This document shows positions 41,140-59,935 of a stretch of DNA of 64,000 bases, piece by piece; position 1 is the stretch's first letter, and every line of letters begins with the position of its first letter. The stretch comes from Diploscapter coronatus. Taxonomy: Eukaryota > Nematoda > Chromadorea > Rhabditida > Rhabditidae. Under the pieces are notes generated by a model. The model was not told where the DNA came from and did no database searches. It saw only the letters and a list, made by a program, of their open reading frames with translations. The position numbers and the translations under genes are program-made. Location: NCBI GenBank assembly GCA_964036155.1, contig OZ038423.1, positions 18,243,249-18,307,248 of the forward strand, given 5' to 3'.

Positions 41140-41560
41140 ATACAGAGTGACTAGGCAACACCGATTTGCGGAACAATATAACGCATAAAAATAAGCCAGT
41201 GTGGATTGTGGATATGCACATTACCATTCGAATATTAGAATAGAAAGGACACAAATAAAGAGAATCCGTGAAACTGAGCAAGTTTTCAATGCATATTTGC
41301 TCACTTTTGTACGTGCTAAAAAGGCATAATTTTTCATTTTCGTCAAAAAATCGAACTATCGCAATAGAGCCCAATACAACACTCCTTCTAAGAGTTTCTC
41401 AAACTTCTCGGAACTACAAATCGAACTGTTAACACATTGGAGCTTGGAACAATGCACAATTTTTCATTATAAGAGCTTATTTAGATAGCCGACAATTTGG
41501 ATGTCTCAATATCTTCAACTCCAAAAATAAAATTTACTATAATTGTTCGATTACAGACTG
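41140..41560 (+). other. Spacer between two genes of the RPL13A cluster
   Basis: This 421-base AT-rich spacer has no exon I can support. It ends with GATTACAG just before the next gene, a possible trans-splice site. Confidence 0.45.
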
Positions 41561-42321
41561 ATGGCTAGCAAATTGGCGATTCGATGGGATCCAAATCTGA
41601 TTAGAATAATCGAGCTGCAGAAGCTATGCGATGGATTCGAAATGCATGGAGAGGAGTTGATTCACAAGATTGATGAGGTTTATTTCTTGCTTTTATTTCT
41701 TTTGAAACTATTTATGCTTTTCAGGATCGGACTCTCACCGAGAAATCTTCAGAAACCAGAAGCGGAGATAGTTTACCCGCTGAATTGCCCTCGATGATCT
41801 ACTTGGAGGATGTGACTGTGTTAGAGCGACTCGGGGCACGGCCTGTCGCTGTCGCTCTTCTCATCATGCGACTTTTCGATCGAATGGTTAGCTTGATTTG
41901 TGAAAATTAAATCCAACTTTATCTTTCGTGAAATTTTCACAACTTGTGAAAAATGTTTCGAAATGTAATCTTACCTTTTCCCCATTTACATGTCTTTAAA
42001 AAATCACTCAATTTTCAGGCTTTGACATTCCACGACCAGATTCGTCCATTGCTGATTGCGGGATTCGAGGAAGAGACGCAAAGTTTCGAGATGCTGAAAG
42101 ACCGCTGCAATGTGAGGATTCTGATGGAAACCATCGGGGGTGGATTCGACAAGACCGTCACTGGGAAGGTAAAGAGAAAGATGATAAAAGAATGAAACTA
42201 ATGAAGGAAAGTTTAGATAAAACTCTGGGTTCGCAACAACAAATTGCACGAAGAGCCTAGGGAATTACTCTATTTGGTCGGAGAAAGATCCATCAAAGAC
42301 TTTCATTTTGGAATTTTCTAA
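41561..42321 (+). CDS. Unrecognised 177-residue protein
   Basis: Four exons (41561-41677, 41725-41886, 42019-42168, 42217-42321) join in phase and end TAA. The product starts MASKLAIRWDPNLIRIIELQ and includes MIYLEDVTVLERLGARPVAV, FHDQIRPLLIAGFEEE and KLWVRNNKLHEEPRELLYLV. It has no signal peptide, membrane segment or cysteine cluster; it looks soluble and mostly helical. GATTACAG ends 4 bases before the ATG. The four clean junctions and coding-like codon use make it a real gene, but I cannot name it. It sits between the 122-residue gene and the CEP104-like gene on the same strand. Confidence 0.7.
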
Positions 42322-42654
42322 ATTATTCAAAGTTCATGGGAATCTCAAGGAAAACGGGTCTATATTTCACATAGCCATTTCGGGTAGATTGATGAAAAAC
42401 AATTCCTAAAACGACGAATAAAATTTCGTGATAAATATTTGAAACCTTCACTTTCTGTTTTGTGCTTTTAGTTTCCCCAAAAAGCATGAAAATCGCCTTT
42501 TGTTTGAAGATTGAAGCTGTGTTTTGTAGAGCTTTCTCCTAGAAACCAGACTAATCAAAAATTAGCAGGAACCTTTCGTCTTTCTACTCTAATCTAACTA
42601 ACTACCCTTGCTTTGATAATCTAAAACTAACTTAATTTTTAACTGAAAATCGAG

Positions 42655-45600
42655 ATGCCATCATCTGTGCCTGCAGATCAGGCAGAAAAGGAGTACAAAG
42701 ACTATGTTCGAAGGAGACAGGAGGCTGGATTTAATGGGTAAGAAACTTGACTGATTGAAATATTTTTGGAGTTTTACGAGCATTTCGTTAGTGAAATTTC
42801 ATCAAATTTCCTATAATTCAACGTTCTCAATACCAGTTGGTAACCTGTCGGTAGTAATTTTTGAAAAAAAAACCAATCGGCAATACAAAGCAAAACCGAT
42901 CAGTACCTATTAGCTTTTCTCGAAAGTTACTACCGATCGGTTACCGACTAATCGACTAGTATTGGGAATGCGGAGAAACGAAATTCTAGTTAGGGCTGTT
43001 GGCGGGGTCGACCTTTTTCGATCCCAGAGAGAGTGCAGGGTAATATAAAAGATTTGGAGAAAACAATGATCTAGAGAAAATGGTAAGCAATAAAGCCAGT
43101 AAAAATAAATTATTAATAACCCCCAACCTCGACTCTTTCGGGATCAACCCCGCCAATATCTAATTCTAATCCTCCGCAACTTTATAATTTTCAGAGAACG
43201 AATGACCGCTTCCCGTTTCGTTCCTTCTAGAGGCACTTCATCCAAAAACAGGCCAAAATTGACAGGTCATGGGAAATATGATTTGTAAGCTGAAAATTCG
43301 AGAAAAAAGTAAACCTAGTCGACTTATTCCAGACCTTCGAACGAGTACAAATCATCGGGGTTCACGCAGAGAAGCAGTGAATTGGGAGAAGATCCCCTGA
43401 CTGCTGTGAGGACGATGCGGAACAATCTGAGACGACTTGCCATTATGCACAAGGATGGGGACAGACCTGTTAAGGTTAGAAGGACTTGTACAAATTTTTT
43501 CCAATGTTAGATAAAATCCTCGTCTAATGATCTAACTGCAAAATAATGCTTCCATTGAGCTTCCATATTTCATTCTTTTATTTCAGGCACATTTGTGTGA
43601 ATCTGCTTGTGACGAATTGACCAAGAAGGAGGAGGAAATCGTCCAATTGGGTCAGCAGAGATCGACTGCAATCATGATGGGAAACACGAAGGAAGCAGAG
43701 CGGCTCACGGGTAAAATGAATGAGGTAGATGAAGCAATATGCTAGAAGATTTTCACCGTAAGTATTTAGGTGAAAGAAAGTGCGCTGCAAGGGTCATACG
43801 CTGATCTGATAGTCGAAGGAGATCAAGTGAGATTTACTTGATTTCTGATCTTTATCTAAATCTAAATTTCAGATGAAAGCCTTCGGTGTTGATTCGAAAT
43901 GGACTCCACATGGGGAAGGATTTCTGGGAGATGGCACACGGCCGATGAACGATCAAAGCAATACATTGGCAGCAGCTCCTAGGCATACATTTGTTAAATG
44001 AAATTGATGACGATTTATTAGATTTTCACTTCTTATTGAAGCATTTCTTCGCTAAGTTATTAATAATATTTCTGTTTAGTAAATAGTTTGATTGATGCAT
44101 TTTGCAATTTCAGAGCTACAAGCTCTCAGCGACCGTCTTCGACTAAATCAAGTAAAGGCAGAAATGCAGACAAGAACAAGGATTCCAAGCCGAAGGGTCG
44201 ATTTAGACCAAGAGGTAGGAAAAGTTTTCCATTGAAAACATTATATTTCACGGCATGACAAGACTAATATTTCAAAACCACCGCATTTATGCGATTTTGA
44301 GGAGTCGAAACGAGTAATGAAAACGACTTTTAAAATTTGTCAGAGGAGTAAAGATAAATGTAAAATGCCAGAAGGGTAACGAATTGAAAAATGGTTATGG
44401 CGAGGTAGATTAGTGTAAAGTAGGATAAATTTGGGATAAAAATTTAGCCCATCGAATTGTACATTTTGGTAGAAAATTTATCTTACCTCATTCTATTATT
44501 ATAATCCGACTATGCGTTGAAAATAAACGGAAGAAGGGGATAAAGACGTAATTTTCGCATTGATGAGACAATGTGTCGTCGAATGGCGAACATTGCATCA
44601 CCAATGCGATGACTGCGTGTCTTTCTCCGCCTTCATTTTAAATTCAAGGTCAAAGTAATCGGATTGAAATAGCAATCCTGCCCTCTTCATGTCCAATACT
44701 GTTCCTTCTCTAGCATATTTTAATAGCTTCAAAAATCATCTTTACTCTCGGCTCCACCTACTCTTTCATTTTTTAAATTTACTTTTTCTTTTGAAGAATA
44801 AGCCTTATCAAGCGTGATTTATAGGTTTTCATCTGCCATTTATGATGATAACCTATTTTACGATTATCTGCCTCGATCGATACTTCTTTCCAATGAAGAA
44901 ATATGTTTCGCATTTTTATAAGTTCGTTGTTATGAGCCATTACGAATTCACGTCTCTGTAGTTTCTAGAAATCCGAAAAAAAAATCTCCAACATAAAATA
45001 TTCTATCAATTCTCGCTTTGAAAAAGAAGACATAGCAACGAGTTTCGAGGTCGAGAAACTTCTGCATAATCTATTGAATGAAGGGGAATTTCTTAGAAGC
45101 TAACATTTTGTTTCCCAATGCCAGGCTACATCGACCCCGATCCACCGAAAGAGGAGAAATTATCGAGTCGGCCGACCACCAAAAATGGGCAGAACGATGA
45201 AGCCAAACGAAGAGAGCAGCTGCGCAAGGAACGAGAGGCGAGGACATACACGAATGATGTGAGTTTGAAGATCACCTTTCAGATTGTTACTTTTGACAAC
45301 ATTCGTTGTGTTCTGCAAAGCTCGCAAGACCAGCGCGATTCTTGACTTTTAAATAGTTGAGCATTTTATGCCAAAGAATGTACAACAAATGCGTGCGTCA
45401 TTCATATTTCATGACTTGGAAGGACCACTTTTCTGCAAGCTTGATTCTCATTCGTTGCAGACGGACGTGAAGAAGAACGCTCGGCTGTCCTCGGTTTTGG
45501 CTGGAGGAAGTGCGAGTGGACCGAGGGCCGACGGAATGGACGACCCCTTTGCTGCCCCCACACATGTGGGCACTTGCCCCCATTGCGGAATAACTCAGAA

Positions 45601-46668
45601 TGGGTTGGGTAGAGGTGGACAGATGGACAAGCACTATGCCAGGGAGTGCAAGATGATGAACACTTGCAAGAACTGTCTCAAAGTTGTTCTCGTAAGTCGC
45701 TCAATTCTTTGTTTTTCATTTACTTTGAAAATAAGGTTCCCCAATTAACCGATCATTACATCAGTCGGTGCGAGTTTGTGCAAGGCAGAATGACCCATTG
45801 CAACGACTGTGGCCTGGCAATAGATAAACAGGACCAAGCTAGGGGCTCTTCCCATCCACTTTGCAGAGGTAATTACAATCTTTTGTTGATAGGAGAAAAC
45901 GACTAAAAGAAGAAGTGTAGGAAGACCACCCCCATCAGGCGCGGTTTGGTGCCCACTCTGCTCGATCGCAGTTGAGGATAATCCAGAGGTAAATTCCGCT
46001 GTGAAAGAAATCGTTCTTTCATCGTGGTTAGTCAACTGACACGCTAGTGTTGTACAGATTGTTTCATGCAACGCGCATGAAAGCCTTTTGAATAAACTAC
46101 GATAGAAACTGCTTTCTGAAAGTTGCCTTGTATATAAATAAAGTTTATGGAGTAAAAAGGGCCCATAAAATTTGTAGAGTTGGCAAAAACATTGCGTTTC
46201 TGATTGTTTGGGAAATCCTCGACAGGATGGTCCACAAATGGATTATCAGCAATATCAGGATCAAGCTAGAGCGTAGGCTAATAATTTGAAATGTGATATA
46301 AGTCAAATTTCTCAAGTTATGACGATCCACCACGTGTCATGACTGCTGCTGCAGCCCCAAGGGCTATGTCAAGTGGAAGGGCAAGGACTCCTACTCGAAG
46401 TGGGTCGAGGAAAGGATCTAGGCCTCCATCTAATGGCAGACCTGCTACTAATGGAAAGGGGGTAAATCAAGCAAATATCATAGGGGTCCAATTCAATTAT
46501 AATTTGTAGAGTGGCACTCCAAATGACGGTCCCAGAGGTGTGGTTGAGTCACAAGAGCCTGTTTACGTAGGCAGGGTGATTGATGCCGACAAACTGGTAG
46601 CAGCACTCTCAGAAATTCAAGAAAAGAAGAAGAAAGCCAAGCGTCAGGCACTAAAAGATGCTTTGTAA
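42655..46668 (+). CDS. CEP104: CEP104-like centrosome/cilia-tip zinc-finger protein
   Basis: Best model: exons 42655-42737, 43195-43284, 43333-43474, 43587-43724, 43770-43826, 43873-43992, 44130-44214, 45125-45258, 45461-45691, 45736-45868, 45921-45988, 46178-46272, 46317-46461, 46510-46668; 559 residues. The second half holds the CEP104 zinc-finger module: CPHCG, HYARECKMMNTCKNC, LTDHYISRC, HCNDCG, CPLC and WQKHCVSDC, in family order. A basic Ser/Arg/Pro tail follows. In other animals CEP104 is a microtubule plus-end protein at centrioles and cilium tips. A helical KKEEEIVQLGQQRS segment lies in the first half. I see neither the N-terminal jelly-roll nor the TOG domain of human CEP104. The join at 43992/44130 is the weakest: the gene may instead be two, the first stopping at 43999-44001 and the second starting at ATG 45118. 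Two introns end in AAG. Confidence 0.75.
42824..42968. repeat. Inverted-repeat MITE in CEP104-like intron
   Basis: TTCTCAATACCAGTTGGTAAC at the left is matched in reverse complement at the right by TTCCCAATACTAG and then GGTAACCGATCGGTAGTAAC. The arms are about 40 and 48 bases. No clear duplication was found outside. It is noncoding and sits in intron 1 of the CEP104-like gene. Confidence 0.65.
42991..43162. repeat. 172-bp hAT-like MITE in the same intron
   Basis: TAGGGCTGTTGGCGGGG and the reverse-complemented right end TAGATATTGGCGGGG form inverted termini. ATTCTAGT (42983-42990) and ATTCTAAT (43163-43170) are an 8-bp duplication with one difference. It lies 22 bases after the previous inverted repeat. 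Confidence 0.7.
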
Positions 46669-46836
46669 ATTCAAATATATTATCGTTCTCATGATAAATG
46701 ATAATTAGTTAAACTATAAAAGATACAATAGGAATAATTTGTAATTGTTTCTTCTTTCTAACTTTTCACGTTACTCTCTTCCAATTTAAACTAGATTCAT
46801 TCGCATATTCTCTCGACACATGTAACTCGATTAATT

Positions 46837-48094
46837 TATTAGGTTGGTGCATAATTAGTGTCCCAAAAATTGACATGAAAATTTTTATTCATATCTTTAT
46901 TTCTACTTAGCTTCAATCAATGATATAATCACCTAAGTTATCAACAACAGTAGTCCAACAAATGGGAAGATCACTGATTCCTTTGGCCCAGAACTCGGGC
47001 AGCTGGGAGTCGAAAAAGTCGGAGAGAGCCAATTTTGGGCCTTCATACTTCGCGAACGATTTACTCGCCAGGAACTGTTTTGGAGGGTGGAACAGGTGGT
47101 AGTTGGAAATCGCGAGGCCAGGAGAATACAATGGGTGGGGAACCGTCTCCCAGCCCAGGTTCACCAGCGTTTTCTGCGTCTCTTTTGCGACATGAGGGCG
47201 GTCATTGCCATGGAAGGGTGGACATTTTTACTTCTTGGCTGATTTTCTCGGGTAGTTTGAGCAAGTTTCTTGAGCTGATGGATGTAAGTGGAAGCGGTGA
47301 CTGTGATGCCTTACGACAGCAACTTCCAGTACAGCATGCCTCTCGTGTCCCACCAGCAGCAGGGGAGAAACCTGTGTGAGTGATGGTCGGGCTTCGGAAC
47401 AGCTGGCGGCTCATCTCCGCGCGGGATCCAGACAGCGTGTTGGGTGGCGTTATCGTAGAGGACCCAGCTATCATCTCCAATCACCAGATCCTCGAGAAAC
47501 TCCTTGCAGTGCGGGTGGAGGAGAAGAGACTGACAGATGTTCATTCGACACTATTTTTGGGAGTCAGGGAGGCGGTCGGGGATTCATCGAGCGAGGACTC
47601 TGTAGTAGCCAAGATCGTCGAGATGGCATATGACGGTGGAATAGCAACATCTGAATGTAGTCGCCAATTCACAAGTGACCGCTTCGGGATTCGCCTTAAT
47701 AGCACGCAGCAATTCGTCCTCATTTACGAATGAAGGGCGACTAAGGTGGTCTCCGCTTTGACAACTCATATCTCCCGACTCGAAGCGATTGGACTAGCAA
47801 GTGACGGTGCATTCGAAAGCTGTGCCCTCGCCGAACATTCTAATAATATTTTGGATCGCCGCCGCCGCGTTGGAGCCGCATCGCTACTCGTAGAAGATGA
47901 CCATATGAAACTGACCATGAGCATAAAGCGCATTTCTGTGCCAACTAACTCAGACGCTGTGATTCTAGACTTGTATATGGGTAGCTTAGACACTTGGCTA
48001 CTAGTATCCGACACTTGCCAAGTGATCACACCTATTGACTAAAAAATAATAAATGATGAAAAAATTGGGACACTAATTATGCACCAACCTAATA
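46837..48094. mobile_element. Mariner element with intact 28-bp ends
   Basis: The element runs 46839-48092 (1254 bp), flanked by TA on both sides (46837-46838 and 48093-48094). Both ends start TTAGGTTGGTGCATAATTAG and are identical for 28 bases. Size, TA duplication and terminus are typical of the mariner family. Identical ends suggest a fairly young insertion. It lies 170 bases downstream of the CEP104-like stop. The transposase inside is broken. Confidence 0.93.
46913..47910 (-). pseudogene. Decayed mariner transposase
   Basis: Fragments in order are an N-terminal helix-turn-helix part (IRMFGEGTAFECTV, then RPSFVNEDELLRAIKANPEA), the VIGDDSWVLYDN block that corresponds to the first catalytic Asp motif, and the SPGLAISNYHLF block. 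In active mariners that last block reads SPDLAPSDYHLF, so the third catalytic Asp is replaced by Asn. At least four in-frame stops interrupt the first half, and the C-terminal block is in another frame. The copy cannot make a working enzyme. Confidence 0.88.
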
Positions 48095-48379
48095 TAAGGA
48101 AAATCAATAGCTTGTGATAAAATTCGAATTGAATTATTTTATTGGCCATAAGATCCTACCAAAATCAATTGAATAAAATATATGTGAAAATGATAAGTGA
48201 GAGCAGCAAGTCGAAGACAAAGCATCGCGGAATTGAAAGAAGCACCCGTAGATTGTGAATTGTTGCAACGTGATTAGCACTCGGGTTGATTCATGATTCT
48301 TACTCATATAATAATTGTCATTTTTCGTTTAGAAATGAATCTAATCATTCACTAAATAATCATCTAAAACTGAATTGCA
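48095..48379. other. Short AT-rich spacer after the mariner
   Basis: No gene or bounded repeat seen in these 285 bases between the mariner and the possible membrane exon. Confidence 0.4.
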
Positions 48380-48535
48380 CTAAATACAATGATAAAGCCA
48401 CCAGTTAAAAGCATAAATGATGATGCAGAAGAAGAGGACTGCAATGCATATGCAGAGCAGCCAGTGCGTATGTGACACACGGACCTGTTTGACTGAGAGA
48501 TTGCCGGTATGAGAGGTTGTAATTGATTCGTAAAA
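48380..48535 (-). CDS. Possible last exon encoding a membrane anchor
   Basis: After a TTTCTGCAG acceptor at 48536-48544 a 51-residue frame reads FYESITTSHTGNLSVKQVRV, then HTHWLLCICIAVLFFCIIIY and a short Trp-rich tail to TAG. It is a convincing single transmembrane segment in phase 0. It lies just downstream of the adenylyl cyclase stop on the same strand. It could be an alternative cyclase 3' exon (cyclase exon 26 also ends in phase 0) or the end of a small separate gene whose earlier exons I cannot see. Confidence 0.4.
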   Translation of the reverse strand, partial: FYESITTSHTGNLSVKQVRVSHTHWLLCICIAVLFFCIIIYAFNWWLYHCI

Positions 48536-48599
48536 CTGCAGAAATGATTACCCGAAATACATGACAATTTGATTTGTTTAATTGAATAGAAATTAGAAA

Positions 48600-56906
<8,307 letters not shown>

Positions 56907-58437
56907 AGTTAAAGGTAAGGTAAAGATGGAAAGTCGCTTTAGGATCAGCAAGATTGTAAGAATACAGATCGAAGGTTCGAAATGCCTTCGAGCTGCAGTT
57001 GGATAGAAGTATGCGAATAAATGAGGGAAAAGATTTGAATGTAGTGTTTTGTTTTGAAGGGCACGTGCGCTGGCAGTCAAACGGCCCAGCAGGATGCCAG
57101 AATGCGGAATGTGTCTGCCGAATGAGCGGTCGAAGTCTCGAAGGCTCGAAGGATGTCGAGAGAGAATACACAGGGCACCGCAGAAATGGAATTTCGGAAC
57201 TCGCGTCGGGGCAAATATTGTGATGCTTTGACAGAGCAGATAGGAAGGATGTGACTGCTTGAATGCTAAGGAGAATCGAGGAGAAGGAGAGGAGGGAAAA
57301 GTTAGGTTCGTTAAGAGGGGACGAGAAGTGGAACATGAAGGCATGAAGCAGAGAAGGGAGTAACGAGCCGAATGGGGGAGATGGAATATGATCGAGTTGG
57401 CTGAGCCTGAGCCCAAAGCGGAAATGCAAGGATGCTCTGCAAAGCAGAAGAAGAAGATGATATGTGAGGAAGGGCAAAATGACGCTTGAAATCGGCAGAA
57501 ATTTGATTAGATTCACACAAGCGGATTTCTACAACTTCGGAACGCTTTGATAATTTCTCAAGTTTCCACGCTTTTTCGTGTTAAAGATCTCAAGTACAAA
57601 ACCTCACTTTGTGAGATTTCAAGGCCACTAGTTTACAATCGGTCATAAAATGATTGCAGCAGCTATTCGGACGGGGGGAGGGGACCCGATTAAATTCTTG
57701 AAATTCCAGCCATCTTTCAAAGATAAATCTTCCGGACGAGATGATATTTCAGTTTTCCGAAGGGAAAAGTTGCTTTCCGAGAAATTGACCTATGGGTTTA
57801 GAGGAAAAGCGAATGGAGCAGAGCAATGAAGCGAATCAGAAAATGGAGACAAATGGGGAGGACATCTTCAGGCCCTGGCAGAAGGCTGGCAGGGCAGACA
57901 TGCGAATCAGAAGTCAGAGGGCAAGCATGGAAGCATGCCTCGCCTTGTTAGCAGTTAGAAGAGAGCAGCTGTGACTGCCACCCAACTGCAAGCGGCCTCA
58001 TTCGGCCTCCTGCGCTCCTTGCATTGCTTAGTTAGGCATTCATTGTTCGTTTGCTTGTCGACTTTGAATTCCACCAAAAACGCACTCTCCCCACTCACAA
58101 CTCGTATGTATGTGGCAGCTCTTTATTCCTCGTATCCTTTTCTTTCACATTTCATAGAAGAATTAGATATTTTGACAGACTCGAGGAAAACAGATAGACG
58201 GGTGGATGGAATTTGCGGCATCAGTTGAATTATGCATTAGAAGATGATCACAAATGAACATTCCTCATTCGCCAATTCAACAGAATAGTTGGTAATTGAA
58301 AAGAAAATGCGTATTGGAGTTGACATGTTTGTTCTGATCAAGGCTTTTCTGGAGTTAACTACTGCAGAGTTGCGGAGAGGAAAATTAGTGAAAATAGTAT
58401 GACGAGTTAAAATTAACTCATTTTCCATGATTCTTCT
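56907..58437. other. Upstream region of adenylyl cyclase
   Basis: A - strand frame stays open from 56906 up to 57416, in frame with the predicted start. It is rich in Ser/Pro/Phe/Leu from C+T-rich DNA and has no domain. It may be leader sequence or a poorly conserved N-terminal extension. Beyond 57.5 kb I see nothing supported. Confidence 0.4.
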
Positions 58438-58900
58438 ATCTAACGCAGGGTTGCTGACGGGCCCAATTTTTCGGACCCGGACCCGCAAAAATTTTTCAAT
58501 TTTTTCATCCTCTGGACCCGGACCCGTTCTCAGAACCGTCATTTTTCACTCTTTGGGACCCGCCCGTTTTCAGACCCGTCATTTTTCACCTTTCGGACCC
58601 GGACCCGCTCTCAGAACCGTCATTTTTTACCCCCTGGACCCGGGCCCGCCCGTTCGGACCCGCATGAAATTTGCATTATTTTCAATTTTTTCAAACAAAA
58701 GACATAATTTTAAAGGTATTTGCTATTGAAATGCAATCATTTCAGATTATAAAAGATTCCTGAATCTATTTAATATTGAATACTTTATTCCCTCATCATC
58801 ACTCATTAGAATAATTTAATCGGATCAGATGATTAGAGATCAATGATAATCTTTGAATCAACGAACTTATTGAAAAAGGCATAATTTTTACTTTCAAAGA

Positions 58901-59935
58901 GTCAGCATCAGGACTGTTGCGGAATCGAATTTTAAAAAAATTGGAATCGAAAGTTTCGATGCCAAAAATCGCCGGAAGTTCCGGTTTTTCGGAATCGGAG
59001 CCGGAATTTTTTTCTTAATTTAACTAAATCGAAGAATTATGCTCAAATTCTTTAGCTAATGCCTTATTATAATTCTAACAAAATTTAAAGTCTTATATTC
59101 TCAATGGAGAGTGATTATTTTTATTTGAATGCTTTCTTCATTATTTAGCCCGCCGCAGGCGAAGGTGAATAAAATCCATTTCTCTAATAATTTTTTCATA
59201 GGAAAATCAGTTTACTGGATAAAATTTCTCCTATAAATAACTAATTTTGTCTTGGAACTTTCTTTATACACTATCGAAAAGACATAATTGCTAGTTGCAT
59301 TGATAATCTCTAATATATTCCCTTATTGAAATGTTAGATTTGTTTTTTTATTTTTAGAGTTAAGAAAATTTAAAAGAAATACCTAATGGTACGCTAGAAT
59401 TTCATTGCAAAATTGAAGGCAGAATGCTATTTTCGAGGGATATTTTCATGCTAAAAATTTGCAGAAAATTGACTATTTTTCTACTCTTAATACCGGAATT
59501 CCGGTCATTTTGACCGGTATCAGTATCGGAATCGGAACTTCCGCAACAGCCCTGATGACAACATTTTCCTTGAATAATATTTTAGAAAGTTATTAGCCCG
59601 CTGCAGGCGAAGGTGGGAATAGGCCACCTGATAGAACATTTTTTAAAAGAAAAATTCTCTTAATTTGAATATAACTTTATCCTATCACAAGCTACTCCAA
59701 GCTTAATTGAATACATAGCCAATCAAAGTTTCAAAATGAGCTAATTTTTCAATTTTTAACCAATTTGAACCGCGAAAATCATTCCCTAGCACTATTTCTG
59801 CTATTTAAAATATCACTCAAAAATACATTAAAATTCCGGTTTTTAACCAAAATTTTGCCGGAATCGGTATCGGAATCAGAATTGAAATTCTTGCGGGGTC
59901 GGAGTAGGAACTTCCGCAACAGTCCTGGTCGGCAT
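58901..59935. mobile_element. Nested 1-kb hAT-type element with internal duplication
   Basis: The element (58909-59927) starts CAGGACTGTTGCGGAATCG and ends, reverse complemented, CAGGACTGTTGCGGAAG. GTCAGCAT and GTCGGCAT flank it (58901-58908, 59928-59935), an 8-bp duplication with one difference. GGAATCGG words recur near both ends. An extra right terminus (TTCCGCAACAGCCCTG, ending 59554) lies inside, because about 400 bases starting TTAGCCCGC are present twice, at 59145 and 59593. No open frame is worth naming. Confidence 0.8.
59145..59927 (+). repeat. Tandem duplication inside the nested hAT element
   Basis: Both copies start TTAGCCCGC(C/T)GCAGGCGAAGGTG and end at a CTTCCGCAACAG(C/T)CCTG terminus. 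Copy 1 is 59145-59554, copy 2 is 59593-59927. They differ by indels and many substitutions, so the duplication is not recent. Confidence 0.7.

Noticed and set aside
45118..45124. ATG at 45118 as an independent start of the zinc-finger gene
   Set aside because: Not excluded, but joining exon 44130-44214 to 45125 keeps frame and adds a consistent basic linker, so it is given only as the alternative model.
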